A DNA stretch of 11,822 nt. It comes from an uncultured Clostridia bacterium (lineage in GTDB: Bacteria > Bacillota > Clostridia > Christensenellales > Pumilibacteraceae). Positions within the stretch are counted from its first letter, which is position 1, and every line of letters starts with the position of its first letter. Shown here piece by piece: positions 1-6,941 of the stretch. The stretch is taken from contig CANPYH010000037.1 in the NCBI GenBank assembly GCA_947588325.1, forward strand, positions 1 to 11,822, given 5' to 3'. The notes beneath the pieces are model-generated. The model did not search any database. It was not told the origin of the DNA and was given only the letters and a program-made list of their open reading frames with translations. The translations under genes were made by a program, and so were the position numbers.

Positions 1-56
1 GCGCAAACAAAATATATATATTATGTAAAATAATTCGCAAAACAACGTCAATTCGC

Positions 57-85
57 TTGCGTCGGCGTCGGTTTTATGCTAAAAT
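57..85 (+). promoter_or_regulatory. Predicted sigma-A promoter for rplS, extended -10
   Basis: A TTGCGT box (57-62) lies 17 nt upstream of TAAAAT (80-85). The -10 box matches the TATAAT consensus at five of six bases and is preceded by TGC (77-79), a perfect TGn extended -10. The -35 matches only the TTG core, which is common when an extended -10 is present. Transcription would start near 91-93, giving a leader of about 70 nt before rplS. The AT-rich bases 1-56 show no gene end and nothing else that I can name. This is a prediction from consensus only. Confidence 0.55.
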
Positions 86-91
86 CAGCGA

Positions 92-150
92 TAGTGACTT
101 ATGCGGTCCGCTGTCGTAGGATATTACGTCAAGAACGCATATTTGAATTA
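92..150 (+). promoter_or_regulatory. Candidate structured 5' leader of rplS (possible L19 leader)
   Basis: The predicted untranslated leader can fold. TATGCG at 100-105 pairs perfectly with CGCATA at 136-141, and inside this stem GTCC (106-109) can pair with GGAT (119-122), giving a hairpin with an asymmetric internal loop. An alternative stem, GCGATAG (88-94) with CTGTCGT (111-117), would compete with it. Bacillota are known to carry an autoregulatory L19 leader upstream of rplS. I have not matched this one to that consensus, so the link rests on position and pairing only. Confidence 0.3.
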
Positions 151-164
151 CAGGAGTAAAAGTC

Positions 165-509
165 ATGAGTAACCTGATTAGGGAAATCGAAAGAGAGTAC
201 TTGAAAGAAAACGTACCGCAGTTCGCGGTAGGCGACGTAGTTAAAGTATACGTCAAGGTCGTAGAGGGAAACAGAGAACGTCTGCAGGCGTTCGAAGGCA
301 CCGTCATTGCCCGTAAAAACGGCGGCTTGAGAGAGACGTTTATCGTCCGCCGCGTTTCTTACGGCGTTGGTATCGAGCGTTCTTTCCCCATTCACTCGCC
401 TCGTATCGACAGAGTGGAAGTGGTAAGAAAGGGCAGGGTACGCCGCGCTAAACTCTACTATCTCAGAAAGTTGTCGGGTAAAGCGGCAAAACTGAAAGAA
501 GCGAAATAA
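165..509 (+). CDS. rplS: 50S ribosomal protein L19
   Basis: This gene encodes L19, a protein of the large ribosomal subunit located at the interface with the 30S subunit. The product is 114 residues, the normal full length for the family. Recognisable family features are the basic N-terminal helix (NLIREIEREY), the SH3-like barrel region with FAVGDVVKVYVKV and LQAFEGTVIARKN, the block RRVSYGVGIERSFPIHSP and the basic C-terminal tail with RAKLYYLR. The start is ATG 165, preceded by AGGAG (152-156) at 8 nt spacing, and the stop is TAA. An extended -10 promoter and a possible leader lie upstream, and an intrinsic terminator follows directly. In many bacteria rplS is the last gene of an rpsP-rimM-trmD-rplS operon; here it has its own predicted promoter, and no trmD end is visible in the first bases. 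The identification is secure. Confidence 0.98.
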   Translation: MSNLIREIEREYLKENVPQFAVGDVVKVYVKVVEGNRERLQAFEGTVIARKNGGLRETFIVRRVSYGVGIERSFPIHSPRIDRVEVVRKGRVRRAKLYYLRKLSGKAAKLKEAK

Positions 510-554
510 AGCGCCTGAAAGAGTTTGACTTCTCAAACTCTTTTCGTGCTTTTT
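510..554 (+). terminator. Intrinsic terminator / attenuator after rplS
   Basis: A perfect 11-bp stem, AAAGAGTTTGA (518-528) with TCAAACTCTTT (533-543), closes a CTTC tetraloop. A further outer helix of AGCGC (510-514) with GTGCT (546-550), one pair being G-T, extends it across a small internal loop. The structure is followed by a T-run (550-554). It begins right after the rplS stop codon. The T-run runs directly into the ribosome binding site GGAGGT (555-560) of the next gene, so downstream genes must be reached by readthrough or from a promoter further upstream. Confidence 0.8.
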
Positions 555-560
555 GGAGGT
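555..560 (+). promoter_or_regulatory. Ribosome binding site that fixes the TTG start at 565
   Basis: GGAGGT lies 4 nt before TTG 565. An alternative in-frame TTG at 553 overlaps this site and has no ribosome binding site of its own, so 565 is preferred. The site directly abuts the T-run of the preceding terminator. Confidence 0.7.
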
Positions 561-564
561 CACT

Positions 565-2088
565 TTGTTTAACTTAATTTCCGAAGTAAACGATACATTC
601 GCCACCAGCCTGACGGTAGTCATTCTCTTCGTCCTGCTGGCTATTGCGGTAGTGCCCGTCGGCGTTTATGTTATCGGCAAATATCACAAGGTCGAGAAGG
701 AAGACAGCGATAAAGCGGGTAAGATCAAGACCGTTTATCTCATGCTCATTTTCCTCGCGATCGGGCTTGCCGTCCGTCTGCTTTTAGCCTTCGTAACCAA
801 CGGATACGGCCCCGACTATTCGAACGTATACAATCTTGCGAAGGACGTTACCCAGAACGGATTTGCCAATTTCGCCGATAAGTACGTCGGCATGGGTCCT
901 TTAATGGGGTATATATACGCGCTGTTCGGTTCCTGGGGGATATCTTTGGGCAACGGTCAGGACGATATATGGATGCAGTTCTTCATTAAACTGCCGTATA
1001 TCCTCGCAGACGTCGCGCTCTTCCTGTCGATATACTTTGTCGCTGCCAAGTACACGAATAAGTATGTCGCGCTCGCGATTGCCGCGCTCTACTATCTCAG
1101 CCCCGTATCCTTCGTTATGTCGTCGCTGTGGGGAAGCGAGTTTGCCTTCCTTGCACTCGCGCTCTTCTGGACTTGCTACTTCCTCGTAACGAAGAATGTT
1201 TTCGGAATGACCGTAGCGTCCGTGCTGGCTTGTCTGATATCGCCCGACGCGACGTTCATCGTTCCCATCGTTGCTGTATATCTTATCTATGCCTTTGTCA
1301 AGGCGCTTATCAAGATAATAAAGACCAAGCCGTCCTTCGACGGAATATTCCGCGACAGCACGCTGTATAACGTGTTCTATGTGCCGCTTTGCCTCGTGCT
1401 CGGACTTGTCGCGATATACCTGCTTGCTCTTCCCGCATATTACCCCGGCGGAAGCGGAAGTTTCGGCGCGGTATACAACCTGCTCTTCATACAGCCGTTT
1501 ATGTCCAAGTCGCTGGAGTTCTTCTCGAGAAACGGACTGAGCATATACAACATATTCGTACAGAACTTCAACGATCTCGGAGCGGAGTTCCCGACGATGT
1601 GGTTTGCGTTCATATTCGTAATCCTCGTCACTGCTGTGGTAACGATTATATTCGTCCGTCGCCGCAACCGCGCGAACCTCGTGATACTCGCGTCGTACGC
1701 CTCGCTGACGGTAGCGACGTACTTCATGGGCGCGGGCGTCTGGTCGCTTATCCCGTCCATAGTTCTTATGCTCCTTGCCTTTGTAATCTCCAAGGACAAG
1801 CGTGTGCTTAAAACTTATTCGGTGCTCTCCGTGCTTATAACGCTTAACGCCATGCTCGCACTGCTCGGCGGAGATCAGATCAACGCGACGCTCAATACCA
1901 CCGCATTCCACATGACCGAAGGCGCATATCTCGGTTTCTCGATCGCGCTTTCCGTGCTTGCGGTCATCACGCACATCTACTACACCGTGGTTGCCCTCGA
2001 CATAACGATCACGGGTCGCAGAAAGGAATTTCTGACGGATACTTCGACGTCCTTCGGCGATACCATGAGAGGTTTTGTAAGAGGATAA
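565..2088 (+). CDS. Polytopic membrane protein, GT-C glycosyltransferase-like
   Basis: The product has 507 residues and about 13 to 14 predicted membrane helices, for example near residues 15-37, 57-78, 141-162, 165-186, 266-290, 345-365, 371-391, 395-409, 418-435 and 453-478. The layout resembles GT-C fold glycosyltransferases, which move sugars from lipid-linked donors on the outer face of the membrane. A loop with an aspartate (D84 in GPDYSNVYN) follows the second helix, then comes GPLMGYIYALFG (111-122) where relatives have a YPPGYIY-like block, then KLPYILADV (142-150), then SPVSFVMSSLWG (179-190). Relatives usually have WGQxD at the last site, but here it is W189-G-S-E-F193. The donor and acceptor are unknown, and loss of activity is possible. 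The C-terminal ~27 residues are polar and cytoplasmic-looking. Start TTG 565 follows GGAGGT; the stop is TAA. It sits between rplS and comM, where Bacillus has other genes, and is expressed only past the rplS terminator or from an unseen promoter. Family assignment is by motif resemblance only. Confidence 0.55.
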   Translation: MFNLISEVNDTFATSLTVVILFVLLAIAVVPVGVYVIGKYHKVEKEDSDKAGKIKTVYLMLIFLAIGLAVRLLLAFVTNGYGPDYSNVYNLAKDVTQNGFANFADKYVGMGPLMGYIYALFGSWGISLGNGQDDIWMQFFIKLPYILADVALFLSIYFVAAKYTNKYVALAIAALYYLSPVSFVMSSLWGSEFAFLALALFWTCYFLVTKNVFGMTVASVLACLISPDATFIVPIVAVYLIYAFVKALIKIIKTKPSFDGIFRDSTLYNVFYVPLCLVLGLVAIYLLALPAYYPGGSGSFGAVYNLLFIQPFMSKSLEFFSRNGLSIYNIFVQNFNDLGAEFPTMWFAFIFVILVTAVVTIIFVRRRNRANLVILASYASLTVATYFMGAGVWSLIPSIVLMLLAFVISKDKRVLKTYSVLSVLITLNAMLALLGGDQINATLNTTAFHMTEGAYLGFSIALSVLAVITHIYYTVVALDITITGRRKEFLTDTSTSFGDTMRGFVRG

Positions 2089-2110
2089 CACTTCAGACAG
2101 GAGGATCGTT

Positions 2111-3643
2111 ATGCTTGCAAAGATTAACAGTTTCGGTTTGCAGGGGATTGACGGGTATTCCGTATCCGTCGAGATAGATATAAATAACGGACTCCCGGGA
2201 ATGGAAATAGTCGGCTTGCCCGACAAAGCCACGAAAGAATCGAAGGAGAGGGTGCACAGCGCCATAAAAAACAGCGGCTTCCGCCTCTCTCCCAAGCGCA
2301 TTACCGTCAACCTCGCTCCCGCGGATACCAAAAAGGAAGGCTCGCACTACGACCTGCCGATTGCTCTCGGCATATTGTACGCAACCGAACAGATAGGAGA
2401 GAACGGGCTGTTCGACACCGTGTTCGTCGGGGAACTGTCTCTCGGCGGCGAACTCGGCAAGGTTAACGGCGTTCTTCCCATGATAATTGCCGCAAAACAA
2501 CTCGGGCTTAAACGGATAGTAATTCCCAAAGCCAACGAGAGAGAGGCGTCGTATGTCGGCGGTATTTCCGTCTACGCATTCTCCTCTCTGCGCGAGGTGG
2601 TGGATTTTCTCGTCGGGAATAAGGAAGCGGAGCCGATTGCAACCAAAGACGTGCAAGCGGCTTTTTGCGGTCATGTCGCGGCGGAAAACCTCAAATATGT
2701 CAAGGGTCAATACCAGGCGCGTCGGGCAATGGAAATTGCCGCGGCGGGCGGGCACAACATACTCATGATAGGGCCCCCGGGCGGCGGCAAGACTATGCTC
2801 GCAAAGTGCTTGCCCGGCATACTCCCGCAAATGACGGCGGACGAGGCGCTGGAAACGACCAAGATACACAGCGTTGCGGGCGTGCTCAGGAGCGAGGACG
2901 GCATTGTTACCGAACGGCCCTTCCGCTCGCCCCACCACACCGCGTCGCGCGTCGCTCTCACGGGCGGCGGCGGGTCGGCTAAACCGGGCGAGATATCCCT
3001 TGCCCATAACGGCGTACTCTTCCTCGACGAGCTGCCCGAATATTCGCGCAGTACGCTGGAAATACTCCGTCAACCCCTCGAGGACGGAAAGATCGTGGTA
3101 TCGCGGGCTTCGAGAACGGTGGAATATCCCTCGCGGTTTATGCTCGTAGCGAGTATGAACCCCTGCCCCTGCGGAAACAGAGGCTCGGCGACGGCGGAGT
3201 GCACCTGCACACCCGCGCAGATAACCAAATACCTCTCCAAAATCTCGGGTCCCATGCTCGACAGAATAGACATACACATCGAGGTCGGCTCGGTGGAATA
3301 CGACGAGTTATCTTCGACGGAGGAGAGCGAGTCGTCGGAAGCGGTTAAGGAGCGCGTAGACAGGGCGCGGGAGGTACAGCTTAAGCGTTTCGAGGGCTGC
3401 GGCATATACTGCAACGCGGGTATGTCCTCCGCCCAGATAAGCAAATATTGCGCGATAGACGAGGAGACGGGACAGTTGCTTAAACGCGCGTTCACCCGCA
3501 TGGGGCTGTCCGCGAGAGCGTACACGCGCATACTCAAAGTCGCGAGGACGATAGCCGATCTCGACGGCAGCGAGGACATTAAGTCCAAGCACGTTGCGGA
3601 AGCGTTGCAATACCGCAGTCTCGACAGGAGTTATTGGGGATGA
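2111..3643 (+). CDS. comM: YifB/ComM family Mg-chelatase-like AAA+ ATPase
   Basis: ComM is a hexameric AAA+ helicase that promotes branch migration when incoming single-stranded DNA is integrated during natural transformation. The product is 510 residues, normal for the family. The N-terminal ~170 residues form the Lon-like/ChlI domain, with GLPGMEIVGLPDKATKES (27-44) and the RITVNLAPAD block (63-72). The AAA+ core follows, with Walker A GPPGGGKT (221-228), the FRSPHHT segment (271-277), Walker B VLFLDE (302-307) and sensor SMNPCPCG (348-355). The cysteines of PCPCG and ECTC (352, 354, 364, 366) are typical of the family. GPMLDRIDIHIEV (380-392) and a C-terminal helical domain complete it. 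ATG 2111 follows a consensus AGGAGG (2099-2104) at 6 nt spacing. The stop TGA overlaps the dprA start (ATGA), suggesting translational coupling. The neighbouring dprA, also a transformation protein, fits the role. Distant magnesium-chelatase subunits share the fold, but length and the Lon-like domain favour YifB/ComM. Confidence 0.95.
   Translation: MLAKINSFGLQGIDGYSVSVEIDINNGLPGMEIVGLPDKATKESKERVHSAIKNSGFRLSPKRITVNLAPADTKKEGSHYDLPIALGILYATEQIGENGLFDTVFVGELSLGGELGKVNGVLPMIIAAKQLGLKRIVIPKANEREASYVGGISVYAFSSLREVVDFLVGNKEAEPIATKDVQAAFCGHVAAENLKYVKGQYQARRAMEIAAAGGHNILMIGPPGGGKTMLAKCLPGILPQMTADEALETTKIHSVAGVLRSEDGIVTERPFRSPHHTASRVALTGGGGSAKPGEISLAHNGVLFLDELPEYSRSTLEILRQPLEDGKIVVSRASRTVEYPSRFMLVASMNPCPCGNRGSATAECTCTPAQITKYLSKISGPMLDRIDIHIEVGSVEYDELSSTEESESSEAVKERVDRAREVQLKRFEGCGIYCNAGMSSAQISKYCAIDEETGQLLKRAFTRMGLSARAYTRILKVARTIADLDGSEDIKSKHVAEALQYRSLDRSYWG
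3626..3630 (+). promoter_or_regulatory. Ribosome binding site for dprA inside comM
   Basis: AGGAG within the last codons of comM lies 9 nt before ATG 3640 and only 3 nt before TTG 3634. This supports the ATGA-overlap start and suggests comM and dprA translation are coupled. Confidence 0.6.
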
Positions 3644-4710
3644 CCGACGAGCGCAAAGCGTTGTTCTGGCTGTCGGACGGCGGGACGTCGTCGGATAAGC
3701 TGAACAAACTTTTGGAAATATACGGCAGTGCGTTGGAGGTGTACAACGGGTTTTCTTCGGGAAAACTGCGCGAATTCCTCGGCGAGCGCGTATATTCCGC
3801 TTTGCGTGCCACAAGAGACGAAGGGGAGATAGACAGGCGGCTTCGCACGCTCAAAGCGCAGGGAATACGCGTTTTGCTTCGGAGCAGCGCCGATTATCCC
3901 GAACTTCTCCGCCAGTCGGATACGCCTCCCGCCGTGCTGTATATCAAGGGCAACGACAAACTTCTCTGCACTCGGTGCCTTTCGGTGGTCGGAACCCGAA
4001 GATGTACGGACTACGGAAAGCGGGTGGCGACGGATTGGACGGCGGAGCTTGCAACCGAGTTCACGATAGTGACGGGTCACGCGACGGGGATAGACACATA
4101 TGCGGCGAAGAGCGCGCTTGCCGCGGGCGGGAAGGTTATATGCCTGCTCGCATGCGGAATGGATCTCTTCGATCCGCCGCCCTTTATGAAGGAGAAGGCG
4201 GAGAATTTACTCCTCGTAACCGAGTACCCGAACGGCACGCATACCGAAAAGTTCATGTACGCCGAGCGTAACAGGCTGTTCGGAGGGCTTTCGGAGGCGG
4301 TAGTCATTGTCGAAGCGGCGAGAAAGAGCGGCGCGCTGATCACTGCCGACCTCGCGTGCAAGCAGAACCGCACCGTGTTCGCCGTACCGGGCAGCGTGTT
4401 CTCGGAAAGGAGCGCGGGCGTAAACGAGCTTATAAGAAACGGCGCGACGGCGGTAACGTCGGTAGACGACATATTCGACGATCTCGGGCTGGAAAAGCGC
4501 GGGGAGAAGGAAAAGACAGACCTATCGTCGCTGAGCGAGGAGGAGAGACGGGTATACGAATTTTTGTCGGACGGCGCACGTCGGTTCGACGAGATTGCGG
4601 ATATGCTCGGGGTTCCGCCCGCACAGGCGGCTTCGCTGCTGTCCATGATGGAACTCAGCGGCATAATAGAAAAGAAAATGCAGAATTATTACGCATTGGC
4701 ACAAGGTTAA
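3640..4710 (+). CDS. dprA: DNA-processing protein DprA (Smf)
   Basis: DprA binds single-stranded DNA entering during natural transformation, protects it and loads RecA onto it. The product is 356 residues, with three parts: an N-terminal SAM-like helical region (about 1-75), the Rossmann-fold core (about 78-285) and a C-terminal winged-helix region (about 298-352, with EERRVYEFLSDGARRFDEIA). Core signatures are VGTR (117-120), TGHATGID (145-152), AERNRLFGGLS (208-218), VIVEAARKSGALITA (222-236), and FAVPG (247-251) with NELIRNGAT (262-270). Two positions differ from the usual pattern: the family's SGxAxGID..AH reads TGHATGIDTYAA here. ATG 3640 lies 9 nt after AGGAG (3626-3630) and overlaps the comM stop as ATGA; an in-frame TTG at 3634 is only 3 nt from that site and is less likely. 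The stop TAA overlaps the topA ribosome binding site. The dprA-topA pairing is typical of Bacillota. Confidence 0.95.
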   Translation: MTDERKALFWLSDGGTSSDKLNKLLEIYGSALEVYNGFSSGKLREFLGERVYSALRATRDEGEIDRRLRTLKAQGIRVLLRSSADYPELLRQSDTPPAVLYIKGNDKLLCTRCLSVVGTRRCTDYGKRVATDWTAELATEFTIVTGHATGIDTYAAKSALAAGGKVICLLACGMDLFDPPPFMKEKAENLLLVTEYPNGTHTEKFMYAERNRLFGGLSEAVVIVEAARKSGALITADLACKQNRTVFAVPGSVFSERSAGVNELIRNGATAVTSVDDIFDDLGLEKRGEKEKTDLSSLSEEERRVYEFLSDGARRFDEIADMLGVPPAQAASLLSMMELSGIIEKKMQNYYALAQG

Positions 4711-4720
4711 GGAGCGGTAT

Positions 4721-6940
4721 TTGAAACTCGTAGTAATAGAAGGTGTGGGTAAAAAACCCGCAATACAGAAATATTTAGGCGGCGATTACAAGGTGTTCGC
4801 GACAATGGGTCACGTTCGGGATCTTCCCGTGCGCACGCTTGCCGTGGACATCGCGGATAATTTCAAACCCACTTATCAGATAATGTCGGATAAGAAAAAG
4901 GTAGTGGAGGACCTTAAGAAAGAGGCGCAGAAAGCCGACGAAGTCCTGCTCGCTACCGACCCAGACCGCGAGGGAGAGGCCATTTCCTGGCATATAGCGA
5001 CTATTCTCGGCATTCCCGCCGATAAGAAGGCGCGTATTACCTTTAACGAAATATCCAAAAAGGCGATAACCGAGGCGCTTGCACAACCCCGCACGATAGA
5101 TCAGGGGCTTGTGGACGCACAGTAGGCTCGCCGCGTACTCGACAGGCTTGTGGGGTATAAGGTCTCGCCCGTGCTTTGCAACAAGATACAGAGCAAGCTC
5201 TCCGCGGGCAGAGTGCAGAGCGTAACGCTTCGCCTCGTCGTGGAGAGAGAGCGCGAAATAATCGGCTTCAAGCCCGAGGAGTATTGGACATTCTTCTCCG
5301 TGCTTCGCGGGAAAGGCGAGATTAAAGCGTCGCTTGCCACCAAAAAGGGCGAAAAGTACAAGATTGGCAGTCAGGCGGAATTGGACAAAACGATATCCGA
5401 ACTTGACGGCAAGCGGTACTTCGTAAGGTCGGTGAAAAAGACGGTGGCATATTCTCACGCGCCCGCGCCCTTCAGAACGTCCACCATGCAACAGGACGCT
5501 ATAAACAAGCTCGGTATGACGCTTAAAGCTGTGTCCGCTTCGGCACAGGCGCTTTATGAGGGCGTGGATATACCCGGCGAAGGCAAGGTTGCGCTTATAA
5601 CCTACATCCGTACCGACTCTACCCGCGTCTCTCCCGAGGCAATTGCGTCGGCGCGCGCGTTCATAACCGAGAATTTCGGTTCGGAATATATTCCCGAAAA
5701 GCCGAATATATACGCGTCGAAGGGCAATGTGCAGGACGCGCACGAGGCTATTCGTCCCATATCGCTTGCCCGCACGCCCGAGAGCCTTAAAAACGTGATA
5801 AACAAGAACCATTACCGCCTGTATAAGCTCATATACGAGAGATTTTTGGCGAGCCAGATGAGCAACGCGCGGTACAACTCAATCTCCGCGGACATAGTCG
5901 CGGGGGATTACGGGTTCAAAGTAACGGGTAAAACGCCCGTGTTCGCGGGTTACACCAAGGTGTATGTCGAGTCGTCGGAGAAGGACGAGGAGGACATGAA
6001 GAAACTTCCCGACCTTACAGAGGGGGAGGAGCTTGGCTTTATCAGGTACGCTTACGAGCAGAAGTTTACCAAGCCGCCCGCACGTTATACCGAAGCCAGC
6101 CTTATAAAGGCGATGGAAGAAAAGGGCATAGGCCGCCCCGCGACCTATCTGCCCACCGTCTCGCTTCTCGAAACGAGATCGTACACCGAGCGCGACGGCA
6201 AGAACATTAAACCTACCGAATTGGGATTCAAAGTGGTCGATATGCTTATAAGATATTTCCCCGAGATAATGGACGTTAAGTTCACGGCGGAGATGGAGGA
6301 TAAGTTAGACGCTATCGAAGGCGGCAATAAGATATGGCAACAGATCGTAGCGGAATTCTACGACGGGCTGGAAGACGAAATAAAAAAAGCTATGGGGGAC
6401 GGCTATAAGATGAAAACACCTGCTCAGGAAACCGAGTATAAGTGCGAAAAATGCGGCTCGCCGATGGTGATTCGTGACGGACGTTATGGCAAATTCCTTG
6501 CTTGCTCGGCATATCCGAAGTGCAAAAACACCAAACAATTGGACGAAAACGGCAATATCAAGGAAAAGACGGAAGCCGTAGTCGTCGAGAGCGATGTAAT
6601 TTGCGAGAAGTGCGGAGCGAAGATGATAGTCAAAGACAGCCCGCGCGGTAAATTCCTCGCTTGCCCGAACTATCCGAAGTGCAAGAATACCAAGGAATAC
6701 GGGGAAGAGGTCAAACTTCCCGATTGCCCGATGTGCGGCAAGCCTATGCGGAAGATAAACTATCACCGCGGCGTGTTCTACGGCTGCAGCGGATATCCCG
6801 AGTGCAAATTCGCGGTATATGACAAACCGACGGAAGAAAAGTGCCCGCAGTGCGGCAGTATGCTCGTGGAAAAACAGCGCAAAGACGGCGTATATCGCAG
6901 ATGTTCGAATAAGGATTGCGATTACTCGGTAAGGATATAG
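4721..6940 (+). CDS. topA: DNA topoisomerase I (type IA), interrupted by one in-frame TAG
   Basis: TopA cuts one DNA strand through a tyrosine and relaxes negative supercoils; it is usually essential. The frame spans 739 codons before the final TAG. A single internal TAG (codon 135, 5123-5125) divides it into 134 and 604 residues. Domains in order: Toprim (about 1-115) with E7 and D80-x-D82-x-E84; the catalytic core from ARRVLDRLVGYKV (136-148) and LSAGRVQSV to the active-site Tyr295 in LITYIRTDST, followed by KPPARYTEASLIKAMEEKGI and GIGRPATY; then four C-terminal zinc-ribbon units starting near CEKCG, CEKCG, CPMCG and CPQCG. Sequence on both sides of the TAG is normal, with no frameshift. 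The N-terminal ESPAKAKTI signature reads EGVGKKPAI. TTG 4721 follows AAGGAG (4709-4714) at 6 nt spacing. Without readthrough the first product has the metal site but no tyrosine. An automatic pipeline would probably call it a pseudogene or two fragments. Confidence 0.93.
5123..5125 (+). other. topA: In-frame TAG at the conserved Gln position of topA
   Basis: The codons GCA CAG TAG GCT CGC CGC read A-Q-stop-A-R-R. In Bacillota TopA this stretch is typically VDAQQARRVLDRLVGY, so the stop replaces a glutamine and differs from CAG by one C-to-T change. It lies 24 nt before the first downstream alternative start (GTG 5150), which has no convincing ribosome binding site. I see no strong stimulatory hairpin just downstream. 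Confidence 0.9.
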
Positions 6941-6941
6941 A

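Noticed and set aside
1..56. AT-rich start of the window as an origin or mobile element end
   Set aside because: I saw no DnaA-box cluster, inverted repeat or integrase; it looks like a plain upstream intergenic region.
901..2331. Long open frame on the minus strand (476 codons), opposite the GT-C gene and comM start
   Set aside because: It is antisense to two well-supported genes, has an Arg/Tyr/Glu-rich composition with no recognisable motif, and is explained by the codon bias of the real genes.
5123..5125. UAG as pyrrolysine
   Set aside because: The position is a conserved glutamine in TopA, pyrrolysine is known mainly in methylamine methyltransferases, and no pyl genes are in this window.
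4775..5812. Minus-strand open frame running across the topA stop
   Set aside because: The TopA motifs on the + strand continue unchanged on both sides of the TAG; the antisense translation is low-complexity and unrecognisable.
5150..6940. GTG 5150 as the start of an independent gene
   Set aside because: The conserved ARRVLDRL residues lie upstream of it, in frame and outside it, and no properly spaced ribosome binding site precedes it. It is better read as the continuation of topA.
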